Assembly (NCBI GenBank): GCA_023426545.1
Contig: JAFAAN010000095.1
Span: forward strand, 62,001-126,000
DNA length: 64,000 bases
Direction of reading: 5' to 3'
Origin: Pseudomonadota bacterium
GTDB taxonomy: Bacteria; Myxococcota; Myxococcia; Myxococcales; Myxococcaceae
This document shows, one piece after another, positions 18,748 to 28,100 of this stretch. The position numbers and the translations under genes are program-made. Position 1 is the stretch's first letter; each line of letters begins with the position of its first letter. The notes under the pieces are model-generated. The model worked only from the letters and a program-made list of their open reading frames with translations, did no database searches and was not told where the DNA came from.

Positions 18748-19374
18748 ATGAAGCTGTCCCTGATGTCCCTGACCGCCGCCATCCTCGTGCTGCCCTCGCT
18801 CGCCTACGGCGCTGAGTACGAGATTGACTCGACCAATTCGGTCGCCCTCTTCTCCGTGAAGCACATGATGGTGTCCAACGTCCGCGGGACCTTCACCAAG
18901 GTGACGGGCACGGCCCACATCGACGAGAAGGACCTCACGAAGTCGAAGGTCGATGCGACCATCGACGCCTCCACCGTCAACACCAACGACGCCAAGCGCG
19001 ACGAGCACCTGCGAGCCCCGGACTTCTTCGATACGGCGAAGTACCCCACCATCACCTTCAAGTCGACGAAGGTGGAGAAGGCCCGCGCGGGGCTGAAGGT
19101 GACGGGCAACCTCACGATTCGCGGCGTGACGAAGCCCGTGGTCCTGGACGTGGATGGCTTCGACACCGTGTCGAAGGACCCCTACGGCAACACCAAGCGC
19201 GGCGGGGCCGCCACCACGAAGATCAACCGCAAGGACTTCGGCCTGAGCTGGAACGCCTTGCTGGAGACGGGCGGCATGGCGGTGGGTGAGGAGGTCACCA
19301 TCACCCTCGACATCCAGATGAACCAGAAGCGCCCCGCGCAGCCCGCACCGGCGGCCACGAACAGCGCGCCATAG
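18748..19374 (+). CDS. YceI family periplasmic lipid-binding protein
   Basis: 208 residues. Signal peptide MKLSLMSLTAAILVLPSLAYG-A, then the YceI lipocalin-like barrel: YEIDSTNSVALFSVKHMMVSNVRGTF, DTAKYPTITFKST, LTIRGVTKPVVLDV and DFGLSWN. YceI relatives bind polyisoprenoid chains in a hydrophobic tunnel. A Pro/Ala-rich tail ends the protein. GGAG lies 9 nt upstream of the ATG. Location right after an HMG-CoA synthase gene is suggestive, since HMG-CoA can feed isoprenoid synthesis, but this link is inference. Confidence 0.92.
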   Translation: MKLSLMSLTAAILVLPSLAYGAEYEIDSTNSVALFSVKHMMVSNVRGTFTKVTGTAHIDEKDLTKSKVDATIDASTVNTNDAKRDEHLRAPDFFDTAKYPTITFKSTKVEKARAGLKVTGNLTIRGVTKPVVLDVDGFDTVSKDPYGNTKRGGAATTKINRKDFGLSWNALLETGGMAVGEEVTITLDIQMNQKRPAQPAPAATNSAP

Positions 19375-19457
19375 CGGCATCGGCCTCCTTCCCTTCCGCA
19401 CGAGGTACCACCGGCGCCTGTCCCGGACGGCGCCGCCTTGTCGAGAGAGCCCGCGAT

Positions 19458-20165
19458 ATGGCCCGCACCAGCCGCCCCCTTCCCGTGAGCAGACAGGTGA
19501 CGCTCGAGAACCGGCGCAGGCACTGCGCCGCGTGCGGCGGGAAGGCGTCAGCGGATTACCAGGCACGCCGCAACGTGGTGACGCTGTCGGGCGCCGTCGC
19601 GCTCAAGGTGCAGGTGCGCGTCTGCCACCGCGAGGACTGTCCGCTGTACCTGCGGGCCATCCGCGCCGAGGAAGAAGGCCTGTGGGTCCTGCCGGATCAC
19701 AAGTTCGGCCTGGACGTCATGGCCCTCATCGGAGCGCTGCGCAACCTGGAGCAACGCAGCGTCCCCTTCATCCACGCTGCCCTGCGCGCGCGGGGCATCC
19801 CCATCTCCGAGCGGAGCGTCACGAACCTCATCGACCGTTACGAGCACCTGCTGGCCCTGCGCGTCGCGGACAGCCCTGACATCCAGGCGGTCATCCACAA
19901 GCTGGGCCGGGTCGTGCTCGGCATTGGCGGTCTGCCCGGTGGGCGTGGCGACGAATGGCTCTGGGTGCTCCGGGACTGCCTTTCGGGCGTGGTGCTGGCG
20001 GCCCGAAACCTGGCGGAGTGCAGCACCTCGGCGCTGGGGCCGCTCATCGAAGAGGTGGCCAGCGCCCTGCCCGTCCCCATCACCGGTGTCATCTCCAGTG
20101 GCCAGGAGGGGATTGCTTGCGCGGTGGCCGCGGCGCTGCCGGGCGTCCCTCATGAGCTCCGGCAG
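19458..20165 (+). pseudogene. Decayed, truncated transposase
   Basis: The frame begins with a cysteine cluster (RRHCAACGG, VCHREDCPLY). It continues through FGLDVMALIGALRNLEQRSVPFIHAALRARGI and RSVTNLIDRYEHLLALR to VLRDCLSGVVLAARNL and ALPGVPHELRQ, a layout I recognise from a family of unclassified (ISNCY-like) transposases. The acidic residues expected at IDGLQPD and VVSDGQ are replaced (IGGLPGG, VISSGQ). The HQLCxFHYLREA segment is lost and coding-like sequence ends there, about half the usual length. The frame runs on without homology into the next gene. No terminal repeats were identified. Remnant of an old insertion. Confidence 0.65.
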
Positions 20166-20289
20166 CCACGCGCGTGCTGCAGGAGCCAGGACGCCACCGT
20201 CTTCTCCGGCTGCCCGCCGCCAGCCGTCCACCTCCACGTCAGCGCGGCGACCGCCGCCGATCCCCGCCTTCCCCATGCCGTCCATCCGA

Positions 20290-21117
20290 ATGAACACGCA
20301 CCTCAACGCCCTCTGCACCGCCATGCTCCTGCTCGCAGCGCCCAGTACCCTGGGTGCGGAGCCGCGGCGACCGCCGCACAGCCTGACCTATGAGACGTAT
20401 GCCTACTCAGGAACGCTCGGCGGACAGGCCACCACGGTGCTCGCCCCCGCGCTCTTCGCCAACATCGCGCTCTCCGAGCGCTGGAGCCTCAACGCGGCCT
20501 GGCTCTTCGCCTTTACCCCCGCTCGCGCTGGCGGGCGCACCGCGTTCCAAGCAGGCAATCCCTCCATCGGGCTCGGCACCGTCCTCTGGGACGACGTCAT
20601 CAAGGTGCGCACGGGGGCGGGCTGGGTGCTCCCCTTCACCCTCCTCACCAACCCGGACGCCTTCGGCTCGGCCCTCCTGAAGCGCGCCGCGACACTCCGG
20701 GGCAACAGCGGCTTCAGCCTCGTGGCTCCCGGGCTGCTGGGGCTCACCCCCTGGGCGGACGTCAGCTGGCGGAAGGGCCGGCTGCGGCTCGGCCTGGATG
20801 GCCGCCTGCCCATGTCCGTCCAGCTCTCCGAGGAGCGCGGCCGGCGCGCGGACGCCGTGCTGCAGTTCTCCGGCGCGGCGAACGTGGACGTCTCGTCCCA
20901 CGTCGACGCCGGAGCCACGCTCCAGGCCATCTATGTCACGACCGCGGCGCCGCAGGTGGACCCCACCCACTTCGCGCTCATTCCCCACGTCCGCCTGACA
21001 GGCGATGCGGGCTTCGCCGAGGCCCGGCTCGTCGTCAACCTGGACGCGCCCCTGGGCTTCAGCTTCTCACGCGGCGGGCTCTGGGCCGCGGCGCTCGCGC
21101 TGGGAACCACCCTCTGA
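20290..21117 (+). CDS. Putative outer-membrane protein of unknown function
   Basis: 275 residues. N-terminal signal peptide MNTHLNALCTAMLLLAAPSTLGA, then alternating hydrophobic/polar strands rich in Gly, aromatic and charged residues (for example TVLWDDVIKVRTGAGWVLPF and RLRLGLDGRLPMSVQL), ending in GLWAAALALGTTL, consistent with a beta-barrel. ATG 20290 gives the cleanest signal peptide; an in-frame ATG lies at 20275. It begins just downstream of the transposase remnant and lies 16 nt before an EamA transporter, suggesting co-transcription. I do not recognise a family. Confidence 0.6.
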   Translation: MNTHLNALCTAMLLLAAPSTLGAEPRRPPHSLTYETYAYSGTLGGQATTVLAPALFANIALSERWSLNAAWLFAFTPARAGGRTAFQAGNPSIGLGTVLWDDVIKVRTGAGWVLPFTLLTNPDAFGSALLKRAATLRGNSGFSLVAPGLLGLTPWADVSWRKGRLRLGLDGRLPMSVQLSEERGRRADAVLQFSGAANVDVSSHVDAGATLQAIYVTTAAPQVDPTHFALIPHVRLTGDAGFAEARLVVNLDAPLGFSFSRGGLWAAALALGTTL

Positions 21118-21133
21118 CGACGGCGCCCCCTCC

Positions 21134-22051
21134 ATGCAGACTCCCATCGCCTCCGGGTCCAGGCTCCGCCAGTTCAGCAACGCTCCCCTCCTGCTGCTGG
21201 TCATCACGGGCGTGCTGCTGGGCAGCATGCTGCCCATGTCACGCATCGCCCGGGCGGAGGGCTGGACGCCGCTGGCCTTCGCCTTCTGGCCCGCGCTCGG
21301 CAGCGGGTTGGCGCTGGTCGCCGCGGCGGGCCGCGCCGGGTCCGGGGCCGCCACGACGTGGCCGGTGCTCCGCTACAGCCTCATCGCGGGCGTTCTCAGC
21401 GTGGCCATCCCCAACACCGTGACGTTCATCGTCATACAGCGCGCCGGGACCAGCATGACGTCGCTGGTGTATACGCTGCCGCCGCTCTTCACATACGCGT
21501 TCGCCTGGGGGCTGGGCATCGAGCGCTACCAGCCGCTCCGCCTGGCGGGAATCCTGGTCGGGCTGGTGGGCGCCGCGCTCCTGGTGCTGAGCCGCGAGTC
21601 CTCGGGCGGCCTGGATTCCTCGGCGTGGCTGGTGCTGGCGCTCTGCACGCCCATCAGCATCGCCGCGGGGAACGTCTACCGGAAGCTCCACATGCCCCCC
21701 AACGTGGAGTCCAGCCTCCTGGCCGGGGGCATGCTGCTGGGCGGCTCGCTCACGCTGCTCCCGCTGCAGTTGACGAACGGTGGCGCCCTGGCAGCCAGCC
21801 CCGCAGCGTGGGCCATCATCGCGGCGCAGTGTGTCTTCACCAGCCTTGGCTACCGCGTCTACTTCCATTTCCAGCGCGTCGCCGACCCTGTGTACTTCAG
21901 CCAGTTCGGCTACGTCCTGTCGGCGACGGGCGTGCTCTCCGGGTTGCTCTTCTTCAATGAGCAACTGGGCCTGCCCACGCTGCTGGCCATGGGGGTCATC
22001 GTGGCGGGCATCGCCCTGGTCAACCTGCGCCCGGGCGTGAAGCGCGCCTGA
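21134..22051 (+). CDS. EamA/DMT family transporter
   Basis: 305 residues with about ten hydrophobic segments in two repeats, as in drug/metabolite exporters. The first is LLLLVITGVLLGSMLPMSRIA and the last LLAMGVIVAGIALVNL. Features such as VQRAGTSM-type loop TFIVIQRAGTSMTSLVYTLPPLFTYAFAW match EamA domains. The substrate is not predictable; DMT proteins often export amino acids or metabolites, so a role for the neighbouring biosynthetic genes is possible. Start ATG 21134, 16 nt after the preceding gene. Confidence 0.85.
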   Translation: MQTPIASGSRLRQFSNAPLLLLVITGVLLGSMLPMSRIARAEGWTPLAFAFWPALGSGLALVAAAGRAGSGAATTWPVLRYSLIAGVLSVAIPNTVTFIVIQRAGTSMTSLVYTLPPLFTYAFAWGLGIERYQPLRLAGILVGLVGAALLVLSRESSGGLDSSAWLVLALCTPISIAAGNVYRKLHMPPNVESSLLAGGMLLGGSLTLLPLQLTNGGALAASPAAWAIIAAQCVFTSLGYRVYFHFQRVADPVYFSQFGYVLSATGVLSGLLFFNEQLGLPTLLAMGVIVAGIALVNLRPGVKRA

Positions 22052-22064
22052 GCCCCCCGGGGGC

Positions 22065-22082
22065 CCGCGCCAGCAGGCGCGG
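22065..22082. terminator. GC hairpin between EamA and OsmC genes
   Basis: A 7-bp perfect stem CCGCGCC (22065-22071) / GGCGCGG (22076-22082) with an AGCA loop, no T run. It lies between the stops of two convergent genes. Confidence 0.4.
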
Positions 22083-22109
22083 CGCCTCGGAGGGCCGGAG
22101 GGCGCGCCC

Positions 22110-22544
22110 TCAGTCCGGATAGCTGAAGGACAGCGGCAGCTTCACGTCGGGGTGGAGGCTGCGGGCCACCGGGCACTCGCGGCCCACCGCCTCCAGCTTC
22201 GCCCGCTGCTCGGCGGACAGGCCCGCCGGCATCTGGATGTCCAGCACCAGCTCGGCGATGCGCCGCGGCGGCGGCGTCATGCGCTTCTCCACCCGAGCGC
22301 TCACCTCGCCCAGGGGGATGCCCTCGCGCGAGGCGAACAGGTGCATCGTCGTCACCGCGCACGACATCAGCGCCGCGCCCACCAGGTCCGTGGGCGAGAA
22401 GCTGCCGCCGGTGCCGCCGTTGTCACGCGGCGCTTCCGTCTGGCTCACCGTGCCGGAGGGGCCGTGGGTGAGCTGCGTCTTGAACTGGGGCTGGCTGACC
22501 AGGGTCATCACCACGCCCGTGGCGGGAGTCTGCGGCTGGCTCAT
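22110..22544 (-). CDS. OsmC family peroxiredoxin-like protein
   Basis: 144 residues. The two conserved OsmC cysteines are present: C62 in LMSCAVTTM and C124 in GRECPVARSLHP, with the NGGTGGSFSPTDLVGAALMSC segment. OsmC/Ohr proteins reduce organic hydroperoxides through this thiol pair in the cytoplasm. The sequence is nearest the YhfA/OsmC-like subgroup, in which peroxidase activity is less established. No membrane segment or signal peptide. Confidence 0.9.
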   Translation of the reverse strand: MSQPQTPATGVVMTLVSQPQFKTQLTHGPSGTVSQTEAPRDNGGTGGSFSPTDLVGAALMSCAVTTMHLFASREGIPLGEVSARVEKRMTPPPRRIAELVLDIQMPAGLSAEQRAKLEAVGRECPVARSLHPDVKLPLSFSYPD

Positions 22545-22572
22545 GTCGGCGCTCCTGGGGACTCGGGTGGCT

Positions 22573-23796
22573 CTAGCGGACGAACGCGTCGTGCTTCTTC
22601 GCGTCGGCCTCGGTGGAAGGCTCCGCGTCCTCCACGCTCCAGTCCAGCGTCTTCATCAACGACTTGCGGCGCTTCTGCACGTCCGTGTCGAGGAGCTTGA
22701 TGGCGTCCTCCATCCGGTCCATCAGCCGCATCGGCTTGCGCTTGTGCTTCGGCTCGTTCAGCAGCGCATGCGTCAGCCAGGGGAACACCGCCGTCACGTC
22801 GCAGTGCACGTACACCGAGCCCGTCTCCACCGCCTCCACGGAGACCTTGCCCCAGGTGTGGCCTTCACCGGCCGGGCAGCTGGACAGCGCGCCGTTGTCC
22901 ACCGGGTCCACGCAGAACTGCACGTCGATGTCGAAGCCCTGCGTGGGGACGTTGAGAATCTGGTCCAGCAGCGGCTCGCCCTGGAGCGTGTAGTTCTTGG
23001 GCACGCCACCACCCAGAATCCAGATGGCCAGCTGCTTGCTGCCGTTCTGGCGGCAGAAGTGCTGCATGGCGGCCATGGAGTAGACGTCGTCGTTGATGTC
23101 GATCTCGAACTTGAAGTCCGCGCCCAGCAGCCGCTTGAGCTTCACCACGTTGAGGAAGATGGAGCCGTCCTGCACCGCGCCCACCCAGATGGGCACCGCG
23201 TGCTTGTAGGCCGTGGACAGGAGCGACGGCTGCTTCACGCCCAGCTTCTTCTCGATCTGGTGGATGGCCTTGCCCAGCAGGTAGTGGAACTCCGGCGTGG
23301 TCATCTTCCGCTGGAACTCCGGGCCACGGACGATGGCGGAGAACAGCCGGTCGGTGTCCAGCAGCGCCTCCTCCCAGAAGCCCAGGTCGTAGATGCGGAT
23401 GATGCGCGCCAGCCGGTACTGGAGGTCGCCCGCGTTCGGGTTCACCTCGCGGATGGCGTGGCCGATGACGCGGTGGGCGTCATGGTAGAGGTTGGCGCCC
23501 GTGGTGGTGATGGCGGAGATGGCGCCCTTCTCGATGAGCGGAATGATGCAGCTCTGGTGCAGCCCCGCGGGCGTCATCGCGCCGGACATCGTGAGGAAGA
23601 CGGACGCGTCCTGCTCCAGGGACTTCGACATCAGCTCGAACGCGGTGCGCTCCTGGCGCCCCACATAGGCGCTGAAGGCGTGCGCGAGCAGCTCCGCCGG
23701 CTTTTCCTTGCCGGTGATGGGACGGGGATCTGCCTTGCGCGCCGCGGAGTACGCGGCGCGAAGGGACTTCTTCGGGGTCGAGGAGGGCTTGGCCAT
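22573..23796 (-). CDS. Deoxyhypusine synthase family protein
   Basis: 407 residues over the whole deoxyhypusine/homospermidine synthase fold: TMSGAMTPAGLHQSCIIPLI, ISAITTTGANLYHD, the NAD-binding region WILGGGVPKNY, and the active-site lysine in TWGKVSVEA (about K317, equivalent to human K329 in SWGKIRV). Eukaryotes and archaea use it to modify IF5A with spermidine. Bacteria lack IF5A, and bacterial homologues are linked to homospermidine or remain uncharacterised. A basic N-terminal tail (KPSSTPKKSLRAAYSAARK) precedes the domain. ATG 23796 was chosen as the start of recognisable sequence. The arginine decarboxylase gene in the same window is a possible pathway partner. Confidence 0.88.
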   Translation of the reverse strand: MAKPSSTPKKSLRAAYSAARKADPRPITGKEKPAELLAHAFSAYVGRQERTAFELMSKSLEQDASVFLTMSGAMTPAGLHQSCIIPLIEKGAISAITTTGANLYHDAHRVIGHAIREVNPNAGDLQYRLARIIRIYDLGFWEEALLDTDRLFSAIVRGPEFQRKMTTPEFHYLLGKAIHQIEKKLGVKQPSLLSTAYKHAVPIWVGAVQDGSIFLNVVKLKRLLGADFKFEIDINDDVYSMAAMQHFCRQNGSKQLAIWILGGGVPKNYTLQGEPLLDQILNVPTQGFDIDVQFCVDPVDNGALSSCPAGEGHTWGKVSVEAVETGSVYVHCDVTAVFPWLTHALLNEPKHKRKPMRLMDRMEDAIKLLDTDVQKRRKSLMKTLDWSVEDAEPSTEADAKKHDAFVR

Positions 23797-23830
23797 GGCG
23801 CGGCGACATACCATCCGACCGGCCCCAGCT

Positions 23831-24115
23831 CTACTTGTTGCGCTTCCGGGCCGTGCCGGAGACCTTGGCGGGAGCCTCGGGGACGCGCTCGGGGGCGCCG
23901 AGCACCTGGGCCCGCACCTGCTCGGCCGGCAGATGGGATGTGTCCGCCATGACACAGGAGACGAAGGCCAGCTCCGCCAGGGCCCGGCGGGCACGCTGAC
24001 GCACCGCAGGGTCTTCCGAGGTCAGGACGTCGGTGGCGGACGCGATGTAGCTGCTCGCCAGCGACTCGAAGAGGTACACGCGGTTCTCGATGGTCGAATC
24101 AGACTTCTTTCCCAT
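23831..24115 (-). CDS. Small protein of unknown function
   Basis: 94 residues, MGKKSDSTIENRVYLFESLASSYIAS at the start, then a helix-rich region (SEDPAVRQRARRALAELAFVSCVMADTSHL) and a basic C-terminus (GTARKRNK). No signal peptide or membrane segment. It lies 34 nt upstream of the deoxyhypusine synthase-like gene on the same strand, so it is probably co-transcribed with it. No family recognised. Confidence 0.6.
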   Translation of the reverse strand: MGKKSDSTIENRVYLFESLASSYIASATDVLTSEDPAVRQRARRALAELAFVSCVMADTSHLPAEQVRAQVLGAPERVPEAPAKVSGTARKRNK

Positions 24116-24233
24116 AGGCCCCCGACAGTAGGCACACCCCGGTTGGCGGCGGCACCCCCATGCCGCAAGTTGGTGTGAAACCCGGCACAGGTCGCGTAAG
24201 GGACAGGACGCACCTCACACCCGGGAGCCCGCT

Positions 24234-25052
24234 GTGATTGACCTGCACTCGCACACCACCGCCAGCGACGGTCAATATGCCCCCACGGAGCTGCTGACGC
24301 GGGCGGCCGAGGCCGGCGTCACCGTGCTGGCGGTGACGGACCACGACACCGTCGCGGGCCTGGCGGAGGCGGCGGAGGCAGCACGCGCCCTTGGCGTGGA
24401 GCTGGTGCCCGGCATCGAAATCTCCGCGTTCGTCCATGGGCGTGAGTGCCACATCCTGGGGCACTTCCTCCGGCCGGACGACGAGGACATCGCCCGCTTC
24501 GCGGACCGGCTCCGCGTGGAGCGGGAGCAGCGCATGGAGGCCCTGGTGGAGCGGATGCGGCAGCTGGGCTACCCGCTGCGCATGGAGCACGTCCGGGCGG
24601 TGGCCGGCAGCGCCCAGTTGGGCCGTCCACACCTGGCCCGCGTGCTGGTGGAGCAAGGCTGGGTGGTGGACGTGAAGGAGGCCTTCGACCGCTTCCTGGG
24701 GACGCGGGGCGCGGCCTGGGTGGAGCGCTTCAAGCTCTCGGGCGAGGACGCCATCCGCCTCATCCGCAATGCGGGGGGCACGGCCACCCTCGCCCACCCC
24801 GGCGCCTCGCGGATGGAGCGGCTGGAGATCCGCGCGCTCGCACAGGCGGGCCTCGCCGGGCTGGAGGTGCTCCACGAGGACCACAACCCCAGCGTGCGCC
24901 AGAAGTACCTCTCCCTGGCCCGGGAGCTGGACCTGGTCCCCACCGCCGGCAGCGACTTCCATGGCGAGGCCATCTCCCCGGACCACCGGCTGGGCAGCGC
25001 CGCCATGCCACCCGAGCTGTTCGCGAAGCTCAAGGCGCGAGCCCGTGCCTGA
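24234..25052 (+). CDS. PHP-domain phosphoesterase
   Basis: 272 residues. Metal-ligand motifs of the PHP superfamily: MIDLHSHTTASDG (H5, H7, D12), VTDHDT, VPGIEISA, ATLAHPGA, and SDFHGE near the end. It resembles the YciV/RNase AM group, which trims nucleotides or 5' ends, rather than histidinol phosphatase. GTG start at 24234 with GGGAG upstream; the family always begins with this IDLHxH strand. Cytoplasmic. Confidence 0.9.
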   Translation: MIDLHSHTTASDGQYAPTELLTRAAEAGVTVLAVTDHDTVAGLAEAAEAARALGVELVPGIEISAFVHGRECHILGHFLRPDDEDIARFADRLRVEREQRMEALVERMRQLGYPLRMEHVRAVAGSAQLGRPHLARVLVEQGWVVDVKEAFDRFLGTRGAAWVERFKLSGEDAIRLIRNAGGTATLAHPGASRMERLEIRALAQAGLAGLEVLHEDHNPSVRQKYLSLARELDLVPTAGSDFHGEAISPDHRLGSAAMPPELFAKLKARARA

Positions 25053-25108
25053 GCTGCCACAGCCCCGTCTAAATGAGATATCCAGAATTTTGATAAGCTC
25101 GGTGCTCC

Positions 25109-28100
25109 ATGGAGTGCCCGAGCGAGACGACACTGAGCGACCTCCTCGAGGGGGCGCTCCCGGACGCGCACCGCACGCGCGTGCTCGCCCACGTCGAGGG
25201 CTGTGAGCGCTGCCAGGAGCAGCTGGCCCTGGGCGCCAGCGCGTCCGAGCTCATCCCCGCTCCGGTGCAAGAACCCCTCGTCGCCGTGGGCACCCGGCTG
25301 TCGCGCTACGTGGTGCAGGAGCGGATTGGCCAGGGCGCCATGGGCGAGGTGTACGCCGCCCACGACCCGGAGCTGGACCGCCGGGTGGCGCTGAAGCTGC
25401 TGCGCCCCGAGGGCCGACACCTGGAGGAGCTGCGCCTGCGGCTGCTGCGCGAGGCCCAGGCCCTGGCCCGGCTGGCCCACCCGCACGTCGTCACCGTCCA
25501 CGACGTGGGCGTGGAGGACGGCTGCGTCTTCCTCGCCCTGGAGCTGGTGGAGGGCACCTCCCTGGCGGAGTGGCTGGGCACGCCGCGCCCCTGGCAGGAG
25601 GTGCTGCGCGTCTTCGTCGACGCGGGACGCGGCTTGGCGGCCGCCCACGCCGCGGGCCTGGTGCACCGCGACTTCAAGCCGGGGAACGTCCTCGTCGGCC
25701 GTGACGGGCGGGTGCGGGTGACGGATTTTGGCCTCGCGCGGCCATCCCACCGCTCGCAGCGCGACTGGAGCCTGCCCCCGGACACAGCCGCCGGGACGGT
25801 GCCCCCGGCCGACTCGCCGCTGACGCACTCGGGCGCGCTTCTGGGGACGCCCGCGTACATGGCCCCGGAGCAGCTCGAAGGCCAGGGCGTGGACGCTCGC
25901 TCGGACCAGTTCAGCTTCTGCGTCGCGCTGTACGAGGCCCTTCACGGCGTGCGCCCCTTCGAGGGCCAGAACCTGGAGGCCCTGGGCCGCGCCGCGCGAG
26001 AGGGCCGCATCCGGCCACCGGAGCGCGATTCGCGGGTACCGGCGCGCATCCGCCAGGCGGTGCTGCGCGGCCTGCGCGCCCGGCCGGAGGAGCGCTTCGC
26101 GACGATGGAGGCGCTGCTGGCCGAGCTGTCGCCGCGCGCCCGGCGGGTGCGCGCGTGGGTGGGCGCCTCGGTGGCCGCGGCCTGCTTGCTGGGGCTCGCC
26201 GTGGGCTACGTGGCGGCGCAGCGGCGGCAGGCGGGCTGCGCCCAGGAGGCGGAGCGGCTCGCCGCCATCTGGGGCCCGGAGCGCCGGGCGCGGATTCGCG
26301 CCGCCTTCCTCGCCACCGGCAAGCCCTTCGCCGCCGACGCGTGGGAGCGCGCCGCCGCCGCCCTGGACAGTCATGCCGACACGTGGCGCTCGCTGCGAAC
26401 CGAGACCTGCCTCGCCTCGCGCGACGACACCGGCGCCTCGTGGCAGACGGCCGCGTGCCTCGACACCCGGCTGTGGCACCTGGCCGCCGTCGCCGACGTG
26501 CTGGAGAAGGCGGACGCCCGGGCGGTACGGAACGCGCCACAGATGGTGGCCTCGCTGGAGGGGCTCACCGGCTGCCGGGATGCGCCAGAGTTGGCCACCC
26601 GGCCCCAGCCGCCGGATGCGCTGCGGCACCGCGTGGACGCCGCGCGCCGCAGGCTGGCCGAGGCGCGCGCCCACGTGGACGCGGGCAACCACCCCCAAGC
26701 GCTGGAGGTGACGACAACGCTGCTCCAGGACATCGATGGACTGGACTACCGCCCCCTGGAGGCCGAGGTCCGCACCCTGCACGGCTATGCCCACGGGCTC
26801 GCGGGCAACCCCAGGGAAGCGGAGGAGCACCTCTACAAGGCGCTCTGGGCCGCCGAGGCGGGCCGCGACGACGAGACGGCCGCGCGCGTGTGGAACCTGC
26901 TGCTGTGGGTGGTGGGTGACCAGATGGCGCGGGTGGACGAGGCCAACCGGCTGGTACACCACGCCCGCGCGGCGGTGGAGCGGCTGGGGCGCGAGCGCTT
27001 CCCGAGCATCGCCACCGACCTGCACCTGCGCATGGGGGGACTGCTGCTGGTGCAGGGCAAGCTGGACGAGGCGGACGCCGAGTTCACCCAGGGCCTGGAG
27101 CTGGCGCGGAGGACCACCGGCGCCTCGCGCCCGCGCATCACCTACTTCCTCACCGGCCTGGGACGCGTCCGCTCACGGCAGCTCCGCGCGGAGGAAGCGC
27201 TGACGCTCTACCGCGAGGCCCAGGCCCACGCCGTCCAGGAGCGGCAGTGGAGCCCCGAGCACCCCGTGCTCGCGCTGAACCTCAACAACATCGCCACCGA
27301 GCTGCTGGCCCTGGGCCGCACGCCGGAGGCGCTCGACACCTTCCAGCGCTCGCTGGCGCTGCTGGAGGCCGCGCGCTCGAAGGACCACGCGAGCCTCGCC
27401 GCGCCCCTCAACAACCTCGCGGGCCTGCTGCGGCGCGAGGGCCGGCTGGAGGAGGCCCGCCAGCACTATGAGCGAGCCCTGGCCATCTTCGAGCGCAGCA
27501 AGGGACCGGATCACCCCAGCACCGTCACCGCGCTCGGCGGCCTCGGCATGGTGGCCTTCGACTCCGACCGGCTCGACGAGGCGCTCGCGCACAACCAGCA
27601 GGCCCTGGAGCGCATCCAGCGCAGCGTGGGCGAGGACTCCCCGCGCCTGGAGATGTCGCTGCGCAACCTGGGCCTCATCCACCTGCGCGCCGGCCGTCCG
27701 GCGCAGGCCCGGCGCAGCCTCACGCAGGCGCTGGAGCTGCTCCAGAAGGAGCATGGCGCCGACAGCGTGACGACGTGCGGCGTGGAGCGAGACCTCGCCC
27801 GCGTGGACCTGGAGACGCGGGCCCACCGGGCCGCGCTCGGCCGCTGTCAGCGAACCCTGGCGTTGGATGAAGCCGCCCTGGGCGAGGACAGCCCCGACGT
27901 CGCGCTGGACCTCGCGTGTCTCGGTGAGGCGTACCTGGGCCTGCGTGCCCCGGAGCAGGCCATGCCCCTGCTCGACCGCGCCCGGCGCATCCATGCCCGG
28001 GTATGGCTGGACAGGAAGGAGGCCGCGCGCGTGTCCTTCCTCCTCGCCCGTGCGCTCTGGGAACGGCCGGAGCAGCAGGCGCGCGAAAAGGCCCACGCCC

